From: Anaeromicropila populeti
GTDB lineage: Bacteria > Bacillota > Clostridia > Lachnospirales > Lachnospiraceae
DNA: 64,000 nt
NCBI RefSeq assembly: GCF_900112775.1
Contig: NZ_FOYZ01000017.1
Coordinates: 23,039 to 87,038 of the forward strand
Direction of reading: 5' to 3'
Shown here: piece by piece, positions 58,098 to 64,000 of the stretch
Numbering within the stretch: the stretch's first letter is position 1
How the letters are laid out: every line of letters begins with the position of its first letter
Translations under genes and position numbers: made by a program
Notes under the pieces: generated by a model
The model's input: the letters and a program-made list of their open reading frames with translations, nothing else
Told to the model about the DNA's origin: nothing
Databases searched by the model: none

Positions 58098-58184
58098 AAA
58101 CCAAAAAATTTGACATATTCAATCATCACTTCAACAGGAATACCTGCACTCAAATTTTTTACTTACTTCTTTAATAGTAATCAT
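58098..58184 (-). pseudogene. MerR-family regulator remnant
   Basis: An ATG behind AGAGG opens MITIKEVSKKFE, the usual start of a MerR helix-turn-helix. In another frame SAGIPVEVMIEYVKFF follows, matching the dimerisation-helix start of the MerR proteins that control AKR/CMD operons. The DNA-binding core between is missing. Confidence 0.65.
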
Positions 58185-58275
58185 TTACCTCTTAATACTA
58201 ACAATACTAAAAATGTTACACATTTAATTAAAAAATGCATAAAATAAATATTAATGATATTAATAAGAGGATTAT

Positions 58276-59571
58276 ATGGACATTTATGTAGTTCAACCTG
58301 GTGATACTATAAATTCAATTGCAGATAAATATGGTGTATCCATTGAAAGACTAATAAGTGATAACGGCTTAATTAATCCGTATACTCTGGTTGTAGGTCA
58401 AACTATAGTTATCCTATATCCCAAAATTACTTACATCGTAAAGCAGGATGATACATTGGAATCAATTGCTGATAAAAATGGAATTTCTATTGTACAGTTA
58501 ATGCGGAATAACCCTTATTTATATGTAAGAGAATTTATTTATCCTGGTGATGTATTAGTCATAAGTTATAATACAGTGAAGGATTTACAGGTAATTGGTT
58601 ATGCTTATACATTTATTAATCATGACACGTTAAAAAGAACTTTACCTTATTTAACATATTTGTCCATATTTAACTATCGGGTAGCTGAGAATGCTGATAT
58701 AGTTGATTATGGTGATGACACAGAATTAATACAAATCGCAAAAAGTTATAATACCGTACCCCTTTTAATGATATCTGCTTTTTCACCAACTGGAGATCTT
58801 GATTTAGAAAACGTTTACGATCTGTTATTAAATGATGAGAAACAAGATAAATTAGTTAATGAAATGCTTGAAATTGTAAGAAGCAAGGGATTTTACGGAA
58901 TTAATACACTTCTAAGTAATATTAGTGAGTCAAATCAAAAACTATATTTAAATGTTTTGACTAAACTTTCAATGTCACTACGAAAAGAAGGATATATTTT
59001 TATGGTTACTATGCCACCGAATTTAACAAAGTCAGGTAATAATGTTATTTTTGAAAATATTGATTATAAAAGTTTAAGTTTAATAGTTGATAGGATAATC
59101 TTTTTGCAAAATGTTTGGGGTAAAAATAAGCAACCTCCATCACCTATTAGTAATATATCATTAATCAGACCTTTCATTGAGTATGTTACCAATACAATAT
59201 CGTCTGAAATATTATCAATTGGAAAACCGCTAATAGGATATGATTGGGAATTACCATTTTCACCTTCTTCATCTTATGCTAATTCAATGTCTCTTGAATC
59301 TGCAATTACACTAGCCTATGTGCAAGGAGCTGTAATTCACACGGACGAAGAATCTCAAACACCATATTTCACCTATAGTAAATCTGAACAAGTAGCTCCT
59401 GAAAATCATATCGTATGGTTTATTAATGCCTTTAGTATAAAAGCATTAGAAGATGTTATCATAGAATATAATTTAATAGGCTCTGGTATCTGGAATATTT
59501 CAATTTTTTATCAGCAAATATGGTCAATCTTAAATGCAGTTTTTAATATTTTAAAATTTCCAATAATATAA
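58276..59571 (+). CDS. LysM protein with GH18-like domain lacking the catalytic Glu (SleL/YaaH-like)
   Basis: Two LysM domains (residues 2-47 and 50-96; YVVQPGDTINSIADKYG) bind N-acetylglucosamine in cortex peptidoglycan or chitin. A TIM-barrel GH18 domain follows (105-400), arranged like spore-cortex hydrolases SleL and YaaH (VIGYAYTF start, GYDWELPF, NHIVWF end). The DxxDxDxE motif expected after GFYGIN at 205-215 reads NTLLSNI, so the catalytic Asp and Glu are absent. No signal peptide is present, in line with spore-associated relatives. It is probably a binding or structural spore protein rather than a hydrolase. Confidence 0.8.
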   Translation: MDIYVVQPGDTINSIADKYGVSIERLISDNGLINPYTLVVGQTIVILYPKITYIVKQDDTLESIADKNGISIVQLMRNNPYLYVREFIYPGDVLVISYNTVKDLQVIGYAYTFINHDTLKRTLPYLTYLSIFNYRVAENADIVDYGDDTELIQIAKSYNTVPLLMISAFSPTGDLDLENVYDLLLNDEKQDKLVNEMLEIVRSKGFYGINTLLSNISESNQKLYLNVLTKLSMSLRKEGYIFMVTMPPNLTKSGNNVIFENIDYKSLSLIVDRIIFLQNVWGKNKQPPSPISNISLIRPFIEYVTNTISSEILSIGKPLIGYDWELPFSPSSSYANSMSLESAITLAYVQGAVIHTDEESQTPYFTYSKSEQVAPENHIVWFINAFSIKALEDVIIEYNLIGSGIWNISIFYQQIWSILNAVFNILKFPII

Positions 59572-59586
59572 TCTATCATTATTGGG

Positions 59587-59997
59587 CTAATTAATTTCTA
59601 ATAAAATTCCTGCCAGAAAGACTAACAGAATTAATACCGTTGTGAATGGAAGAACCAGTAAATTAAGAAAAGGACTAAAGGGTGGAAATTCATAAAAGAA
59701 CCACAGAATCACTGGCAGAGTTGCCATTTGAATGGAGAACCCCATTAAAACTCCCAAAGCAATCCAATGGCAAAAGTTCCAAAGACATTTTTGCAGGCCT
59801 CCTCCTTCTGCAATCCCTGTTTCCTTCCTTTTCCGAAGCTGTTCCTTAACCAGTTCCTCAAACAGTTCCAATAAGACAGGATAAATATATTGAATACCTA
59901 GAAGAATACACGCCCCGCTAGCATAAAAATGATGCAGCCCTGCTTTTTTCAGAAGCTGGAAGAAAAACAGACACAAAACAGAAATATGTAGACCCGT
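59587..59997 (-). pseudogene. comEC remnant
   Basis: The open stretch begins right after a TAG with TGLHISVLCLFFFQLLKKAG, then SGACILL, and jumps to GIQYIYPVLLELFEELVKEQ and IALGVLMGFSIQMATLPVILWF, ending FPPFSPFLNLLVLPF. These are internal membrane segments of ComEC/Rec2, the DNA-uptake channel; the N-terminal and the metallo-beta-lactamase-like C-terminal parts are absent and about 100 or more residues are deleted in the middle. The remnant shares its 5' 100 bases with repeat A. ComEC function from this locus is lost. Confidence 0.8.
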
Positions 59998-60146
59998 CTA
60001 AACATACTTTCTTATTACGAATTAGCAAAAGCAATGGAGGTAAATTGAAATACCCCCTACGGCTATCCCCCTTTACCCCCTTTGAGTTAGGGGGATACCA
60101 AATACCCTCCCTTAAAAGATATTGCTTCTTCTCTTAAATCTTTTTT
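59900..60146. repeat. Array repeat, copy A
   Basis: About 245 bases are nearly identical to copies at 61261 and 62652. On the minus strand the unit reads: a ATTGCTTCTTCTC-complement start, a block of four G tracts with a TATCCCCC/GGGGGATA hairpin, AATTCGTAATAAGAAAG, TAG, then a comEC fragment. Copy A leads into the longer comEC remnant, so it probably marks the original junction. Confidence 0.92.
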
Positions 60147-60240
60147 ATTACTTCCGCATAACGGCAGAGTCCAGATAGAAAAAGCATATTATAATAAGCA
60201 CTATTTCATCTTTCTACCTAATTCACGTATATTTCTTGTA

Positions 60241-60732
60241 CTAGAAAACAAATTTTTCATGTTTATCAAAAGGTTTGTCTGATGACTTTTTATAAAGATA
60301 AGTATCTATATTTGAATACTCTGCCCAATCCTTGCTAGTAAATGTTACCGTCGCTATATCACCATTCAACTCTATTGTACCTTCTATTTTTCTATCTGAA
60401 AATTCTGTTGAAAACTCAATTTTATCATCCACCAGTATTCCCTTACAATTCTGAAATGTCGTTATTCGATATATTCCGATTTCTATCTCATAAGAACCAT
60501 CTTCATTTTTTTCGATTTCTAGATTGGGTTCATCAAAATCAAAATCATTGTATTCACCGACATAAGGGGCTTGCTTTTCATTATCCATATTGTCTGAAAC
60601 TGATGGCTCTGGTAATGGTTCAATAGTTACTGAAGCTACTGGATTATCTGCTACAGCATTATTTTTTGTACCGCAAGATACCGAAACACACATTGATAAA
60701 CATAAAATACACAGTATTAATTTTCGTTTCAT
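60241..60732 (-). CDS. Array lipoprotein 1 (candidate immunity protein)
   Basis: A lipoprotein signal with lipobox VSVSC (Cys20) is followed by a Pro/Glu-rich spacer and a compact 100-residue beta-rich domain: DEPNLEIEKNEDGSYEIEIG, then IEGTIELNGDIATVTF and a KDWAEYSN turn. Two intact and one truncated homologue lie to the right. It is encoded 14 bases after a lysozyme-like gene, so a membrane-tethered inhibitor of that enzyme is plausible, by analogy with lysozyme-inhibitor lipoproteins. Family not recognised. Confidence 0.75.
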   Translation of the reverse strand: MKRKLILCILCLSMCVSVSCGTKNNAVADNPVASVTIEPLPEPSVSDNMDNEKQAPYVGEYNDFDFDEPNLEIEKNEDGSYEIEIGIYRITTFQNCKGILVDDKIEFSTEFSDRKIEGTIELNGDIATVTFTSKDWAEYSNIDTYLYKKSSDKPFDKHEKFVF

Positions 60733-60746
60733 TTTTCATTTTGCTC

Positions 60747-61217
60747 CTAGTTCTTTTTTATCATTATATTATATATTGTTTCTGCATTATCTGCTCTTAT
60801 ATTGGATTGATTTTCCATGTCTCCAGGTTTTTCATACTTTGTGCAAATAAGCCTACCCGCCTCACTAGCCGTCTTATCTGTTTCATTCCAATCCTCATAA
60901 ACCTGTTTATAGTCGCCCTCAAGTTCCTTTACCATAAATTCTGCTTCTATTTCCGCACATTGCTTCTGCGTTGGATGATTATTTTTTGTTTCATCATAAA
61001 ACTTTTGATATGCATCAAGTACATCGCTTGTACGACTGCCTGTAAACTGACACATTCCAAATCCAAATTGATCTTGTACTATCTTTTTTTCACCGTTCAC
61101 TGTTATGGTATGCTGTATTTTAGAATCTTGCTTCTGTAGCTTAATCGCTTCCTTTATCCCAACAACTTCTATTGTGTTACCAGAAAACTTATTGGCATAA
61201 TCAAAATCTTTTTCCAT
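60747..61217 (-). CDS. Array effector 1: phage-tail-lysozyme-like domain (C-terminal half)
   Basis: The 156-residue product starts MEKDFDYANKFSG with GGAG nine bases upstream. Residues 45-150 match the C-terminal half of phage tail lysozyme domains: FGFGMCQFTGSRTSDVLDAY, IEAEFMVKELEGDY, YEKPGDMENQ. The N-terminal half with the catalytic ESG Glu is not present. In this copy the frame is also open upstream through a comEC-derived hydrophobic segment (LLKKAGLHHFYASGACILLV), giving a possible 196-residue fusion with a membrane segment. Paired with lipoprotein 1. Activity is uncertain. Confidence 0.7.
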   Translation of the reverse strand: MEKDFDYANKFSGNTIEVVGIKEAIKLQKQDSKIQHTITVNGEKKIVQDQFGFGMCQFTGSRTSDVLDAYQKFYDETKNNHPTQKQCAEIEAEFMVKELEGDYKQVYEDWNETDKTASEAGRLICTKYEKPGDMENQSNIRADNAETIYNIMIKKN

Positions 61218-61242
61218 ATATTTCACTCCAAAGCCTGTCAGT

Positions 61243-61530
61243 ATTCCGTACAAATACACCAAAAGAATACACGCCCCGCTGGCATAAAAATGATGCAGCC
61301 CTGCTTTTTTCAGAAGCTGGAAGAAAAACAGGCACAAAACAGAAATATGTAGACCCGTCTAAACATACTTTCTTATTACGAATTAGCAAAAGCAATGGGG
61401 ATAAATTGAAATACCCCCTACGGCTATCCCCCTTTACCCCCTTTGACCTAGGGGGGATACCAAATACCCCCCCTAAAAGATATTGCTTCTTCTCTTAAAT
61501 CATTTTTATAAGAACCATCTTCATTTTTTT
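61243..61530. repeat. Array repeat, copy B
   Basis: The copy includes the G-tract block (61412-61473), the comEC fragment ending YLYGILTGFG, and at its other end a 24-base piece (61507-61530) identical to codons EDGSY of the array lipoprotein gene. The comEC part extends 12 bases further than in copy C and fuses in frame to effector 1. Confidence 0.92.
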
Positions 61531-61594
61531 GCTCCATAGCTCATTCATTCATAACTTGCTTAGAGATATTAGCTGAGAAAAGTTGTCCCTATAA

Positions 61595-62170
61595 TTAATT
61601 AAAGTCATATGGTACATCAGATATCTTCTCAAATCTGCGAAAATTGAATCCTGCAAAATCTAGCCATTCATCGCCCAAAAACACTACTTCTGCAATATCT
61701 CCATCTAATGTTATTTCTCCTTTTAATTCATCCTCGAATATTTCATTTGTACTAAATTCCAGTTTATTATCTTTCACGACTCCTTTGCATTGGTTCAACT
61801 TTGCTAATCTATACAGACCAATTTGTATCAAATATACACCATCCTTATCCTTCTCTATGCTAAGGTTTGGCTCATCAATACTTGGATCGTTATATACTCC
61901 CACGTAAGGATCAGCACTTTCTTCCATCTCCTCATCTAGCGCTGTGCTCACTTCTATTTGGTCTTTGTTGTTTGAATCATCCAACTCTTTTTCTGGCTCT
62001 ACCGTAACTGAAATGTTATCTTCAGTTGCGTATGGAGTGTTCAATATGGCTTCTTCACTTGTAACATTTTCTTCACTTGCAACATCTTCTTTGATTCCAC
62101 ATGATGACAGTAGTAATACGACCACAATCAGGATTATGTAAATTAGTTTAACTCTCTTCACTTTTTTCAC
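61595..62170 (-). CDS. Array lipoprotein 2 (candidate immunity protein)
   Basis: The start is GTG, overlapping the end of effector 2. Lipobox LLSSC is at Cys24, then a Glu/Thr-rich spacer longer than in copy 1, then the shared domain: DEPNLSIEKDKDGVYLIQIG, GEITLDGDIAEVVFLGDEW. Clearly homologous to the other array lipoproteins but diverged in about half of positions, whereas the DNA repeats between modules are almost identical; modules thus diverge while flanks are homogenised. Confidence 0.75.
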   Translation of the reverse strand: MKKVKRVKLIYIILIVVVLLLSSCGIKEDVASEENVTSEEAILNTPYATEDNISVTVEPEKELDDSNNKDQIEVSTALDEEMEESADPYVGVYNDPSIDEPNLSIEKDKDGVYLIQIGLYRLAKLNQCKGVVKDNKLEFSTNEIFEDELKGEITLDGDIAEVVFLGDEWLDFAGFNFRRFEKISDVPYDFN

Positions 62171-62632
62171 CTACTCCTTCATTATATTATATATTTTTGT
62201 AGCATTTTTTCCTCTTTCTGTTGCTTGATTTTCCATATCGTTTGGTCTTTCGTATTGATTACAAAATATTTCACCTGCACTTTTTGCAGTTTTACTTCCT
62301 TTTTTCCATGCTTGATAAACCATTGTGTTGTAACTTCCATCTAGTTCTCCTACCATAAAGTCCACTTCAATTCTAATACAATCCTCCTTCGATGGATGAT
62401 TGTTTTTCGTTTTTTTATAGTAATCTTCATAACAATCCAGTAATTGTGTAGTTCTTGAACCTGTAAATTGGCATGTACCTAATCCAAATTGTCCTTTGTA
62501 ATCGGCATTTCCTTGTTTGTTGTAATACATTGTTGCCTCTACCTTCTTCTGCAATTTAATTGTCTCTTTTATCCCGACCTTACTTATGTTTTGACCTGAA
62601 AAGTTCTCTCCATAATTAAAATGGTTATCCAT
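62171..62632 (-). CDS. Array effector 2: phage-tail-lysozyme-like domain (C-terminal half)
   Basis: The 153-residue product starts MDNHFNYGENFSGQN and shares with effector 1 the blocks GLGTCQFTGSRT, NNHPSKEDC, IEVDFMVGELDGSY and YERPNDMENQ. The ATG overlaps the end of the comEC fragment of repeat C, whose own frame stops two codons later. The same N-terminal boundary as effector 1 and absence of the catalytic half suggest a mobile C-terminal cassette that lost or never had its carrier. No signal peptide. Confidence 0.72.
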   Translation of the reverse strand: MDNHFNYGENFSGQNISKVGIKETIKLQKKVEATMYYNKQGNADYKGQFGLGTCQFTGSRTTQLLDCYEDYYKKTKNNHPSKEDCIRIEVDFMVGELDGSYNTMVYQAWKKGSKTAKSAGEIFCNQYERPNDMENQATERGKNATKIYNIMKE

Positions 62633-62634
62633 GT

Positions 62635-62925
62635 ATTCCGTACAAATACACTAAAAGAATACAAGCCCCACTTGCATAAAAATGATGCAGCCCTGCTTTT
62701 TTCAGAAGCCGGAAGAAAAACAGACACAAAACAGAAATATGTAGACCCGTCTAAACATACTTTCTTATTACGAATTAGCAAAAGCAATGGGGGTAAATTG
62801 AAATACCCCCTACGGCTATCCCCCCTTTACCCCCTTTGAGTTAGGGGGGATAGGTGTTTACCCCCCCTAAAAGATATTGCTTCTTCACTTAAATCTTTTT
62901 CATAAGAACCATCTTCATTTTTTTC
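62635..62925. repeat. Array repeat, copy C
   Basis: Same unit as A and B, with the G-tract block at 62804-62868 (G tracts slightly longer), the comEC fragment ending YLYGI, and a 25-base lipoprotein-gene piece (62901-62925) at the outer end. Differences to copy B are a few percent. Confidence 0.92.
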
Positions 62926-62949
62926 AATTAATTCTTCTCATTTTAATCA

Positions 62950-63468
62950 CTACTCATTCATATGGTCATATGGTATATCTGATGACTTGAAGTATTGATA
63001 TGTATTTGTATCGGAGAAATCACTCCAATCATCACCGAAAAATGTTACGATGGCACAATTTCCATCTAAAGAAATCGTACCTTCTAATAAATCTTTATGA
63101 TCTCCAAACTTAGTTATAAATTCTATTTTACCATTATTATAAACACCTCCACAACAATCAAATTGATACAATCTATATATACCTATTTCGATATGGTAAA
63201 TACCATTTTTGCCTTTTTGAATATCAAGATTAGGCTCATCCCAATCTACATCATTATATTCACCAATAAATGGATCTTTATCTAGAAATGAATCTTCCGT
63301 TGTACTATATATATCTTCTGTAACTAAAGGTTCTGGAAATGATTCAATAGTTGATGAAGCTACAGCACTGTCTGTTTCAGAATTGTCAATTGTTCCGCAC
63401 GAAACAGAAATGCACATTGATATAATAACTAGAATACATAGTATTAATTTTTGTTTCATTTTTTTCAC
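62950..63468 (-). CDS. Array lipoprotein 3 (candidate immunity protein)
   Basis: Lipobox ISVSC, a Ser/Glu-rich spacer and the shared domain (DEPNLDIQKGKNGIYHIEIG, TISLDGNCAIVTFFGDDW, SSDIPYD). The start is either the GTG used here or an ATG three codons later; AGGTG is the only nearby ribosome-like site. No effector gene stands directly upstream: the next gene is the truncated fourth lipoprotein, eight bases away, so its partner was lost or is provided in trans. Confidence 0.72.
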   Translation of the reverse strand: MKKMKQKLILCILVIISMCISVSCGTIDNSETDSAVASSTIESFPEPLVTEDIYSTTEDSFLDKDPFIGEYNDVDWDEPNLDIQKGKNGIYHIEIGIYRLYQFDCCGGVYNNGKIEFITKFGDHKDLLEGTISLDGNCAIVTFFGDDWSDFSDTNTYQYFKSSDIPYDHMNE

Positions 63469-63476
63469 CTAATTCT

Positions 63477-63666
63477 CTATTCAAAATAATGGTCATATGG
63501 TATGTCTGATGTCTTGTGGTATTGATAAGTATTTGTATTATCAAAATTACACCAATCATCACCATAAAAAGTTACGGTAGCACAATCTCCATCTAATGTA
63601 ATCGTACCTTCAAATAAATCTTTATGAGATTCATGTCTAGTTAAAAATTCTAACTTATCATTATGA
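63477..63666 (-). pseudogene. Array lipoprotein 4, truncated by the IS element
   Basis: The frame from NDKLEFLTRHESHKDL through TITLDGDCATVTFYGDDW to SDIPYDHYFE is closest to lipoprotein 3. The signal peptide and first half are replaced by IS sequence, so the gene is dead. Confidence 0.85.
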
Positions 63667-64000
63667 TGTTGTATAATAAAAATTGCCACCCTATTCTCAA
63701 GGATTTTGATATATAATAAATACAAGAAGAGGAGAATTGAGATGGCAGAAAAACGAATTACAAAATCATATGATCAAGAATTTAAAGCACAAGCAGTAAA
63801 ACTTGCACAGGAAATAGGCGGGCATAAAGCCGCTGCAGAACTTGGGCTTCCAACAGGTACTATTTATACATGGATAAAAGCATTTAAGGAGGGACGCTTA
63901 GAGGCAAAAGAGGCTGTTCATACGCCAAATAATGCATTATCTCTTAATGAAGAGTTAATTGAGCTCAGAAAACGCGTTAGAGATCAAGATAAAGAGATTC
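63667..64000 (+). mobile_element. IS3-family insertion sequence, left end (continues outside window)
   Basis: Homology to the array lipoprotein stops at about 63666 and a TG-starting, gene-free 75-base stretch leads to a transposase OrfA. The TG end fits IS3-family termini; the exact end and target duplication cannot be fixed without the right end. Confidence 0.8.
63742..64000 (+). CDS. IS3-family transposase OrfA (partial, runs off the window)
   Basis: The ATG behind AGGAG opens AEKRITKSYDQEFKAQAVK, then the helix-turn-helix HKAAAELGLPTGTIYTWIKA and a leucine-zipper-like start EELIELRKRVRDQDKE. This is OrfA, the DNA-binding part; OrfB with the DDE catalytic domain normally follows by frameshift and lies outside. 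It moves the element by a copy-out mechanism. Confidence 0.93.
   Translation, partial: MAEKRITKSYDQEFKAQAVKLAQEIGGHKAAAELGLPTGTIYTWIKAFKEGRLEAKEAVHTPNNALSLNEELIELRKRVRDQDKEI

Noticed and set aside
60666..61139. Plus-strand frame of 157 codons across the effector 1 gene
   Set aside because: Composition (Ile, Leu, Phe, Cys runs) is that of an antisense shadow; the minus frame matches a known domain.
59900..62925. Three similar repeats considered as a CRISPR array
   Set aside because: The units are about 250-290 bp and more than 1 kb apart, with genes between them; CRISPR repeats are 25-40 bp with uniform short spacers.

Overview
The window comes from a low-GC Firmicute, most likely an anaerobic plant-fibre degrader of the Lachnospiraceae/Clostridia type. 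Pointers are the AT-rich composition, strong GGAGG ribosome-binding sites, secreted pectin and cellulose enzymes, a hybrid-cluster protein, a desulfoferrodoxin-like regulator, a LysM/GH18 protein of the spore-germination type and carbohydrate ABC importers without their own ATPase. Species cannot be fixed from this sequence alone. Most genes lie on the minus strand; the clear plus-strand genes are rpsT, an M16 peptidase, the LysM protein and the transposase at the right edge.

Left part (1-22 kb). A rhamnogalacturonan lyase (PL4) runs off the left edge, followed by pyrC, a GH5 cellulase lipoprotein, rpsT, a zinc-ribbon membrane protein and a YtrA-type GntR/ABC operon with a candidate operator. 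Next comes a locus that looks like a bacteriocin or secreted-peptide system: a 130-residue secreted peptide, two FtsX-like permeases, a MacB/LolD-like ATPase and a small membrane protein. A modular pectinesterase, a secreted M16C protease, a CDF metal exporter behind a recognisable NiCo (czcD) riboswitch, and hcp with a CRP/FNR-type palindrome at about -41.5 complete this part.

Middle (22-41 kb). A nine-gene minus-strand operon encodes two solute-binding proteins, two permease pairs, a DUF5696 protein, a Yip1-like protein and an NHL-repeat protein. Upstream lie mscL, a GH2 glycosidase and a Cache-domain chemoreceptor. Together with the PL4, CE8 and GH5 enzymes this suggests breakdown, import and sensing of pectin or hemicellulose oligosaccharides; the substrate is inferred.

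Accessory part (41-59 kb). Here sit a GLUG-like surface protein, an HTH regulator fused to a complete desulfoferrodoxin-like module, a GyrI-like protein, several orphan proteins of toxin or immunity appearance, a class D beta-lactamase-like lipoprotein, an M60 metallopeptidase, a membrane-anchored zinc-ribbon protein with a BECR/RNase-like tail, tRNA-Ser(CGA) and holA. Several genes are broken, including a decayed MerR/CMD/(alcohol dehydrogenase)/aldo-keto reductase operon in which gene ends survive but middles are deleted.

Right end (59.5-64 kb). This is the most unusual part: a tandem array in which genes for a phage-tail-lysozyme-like domain are followed by small lipoproteins, with modules separated by three copies of a 250-290 bp repeat. 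Each repeat carries a fragment of comEC and a C/G-tract block. ComEC itself survives only as a remnant near holA, so the array appears to have grown inside comEC. The last lipoprotein copy is cut by an IS3-family element. I read the array as candidate lysozyme-effector/immunity-lipoprotein pairs amplified by recombination; this is inference.
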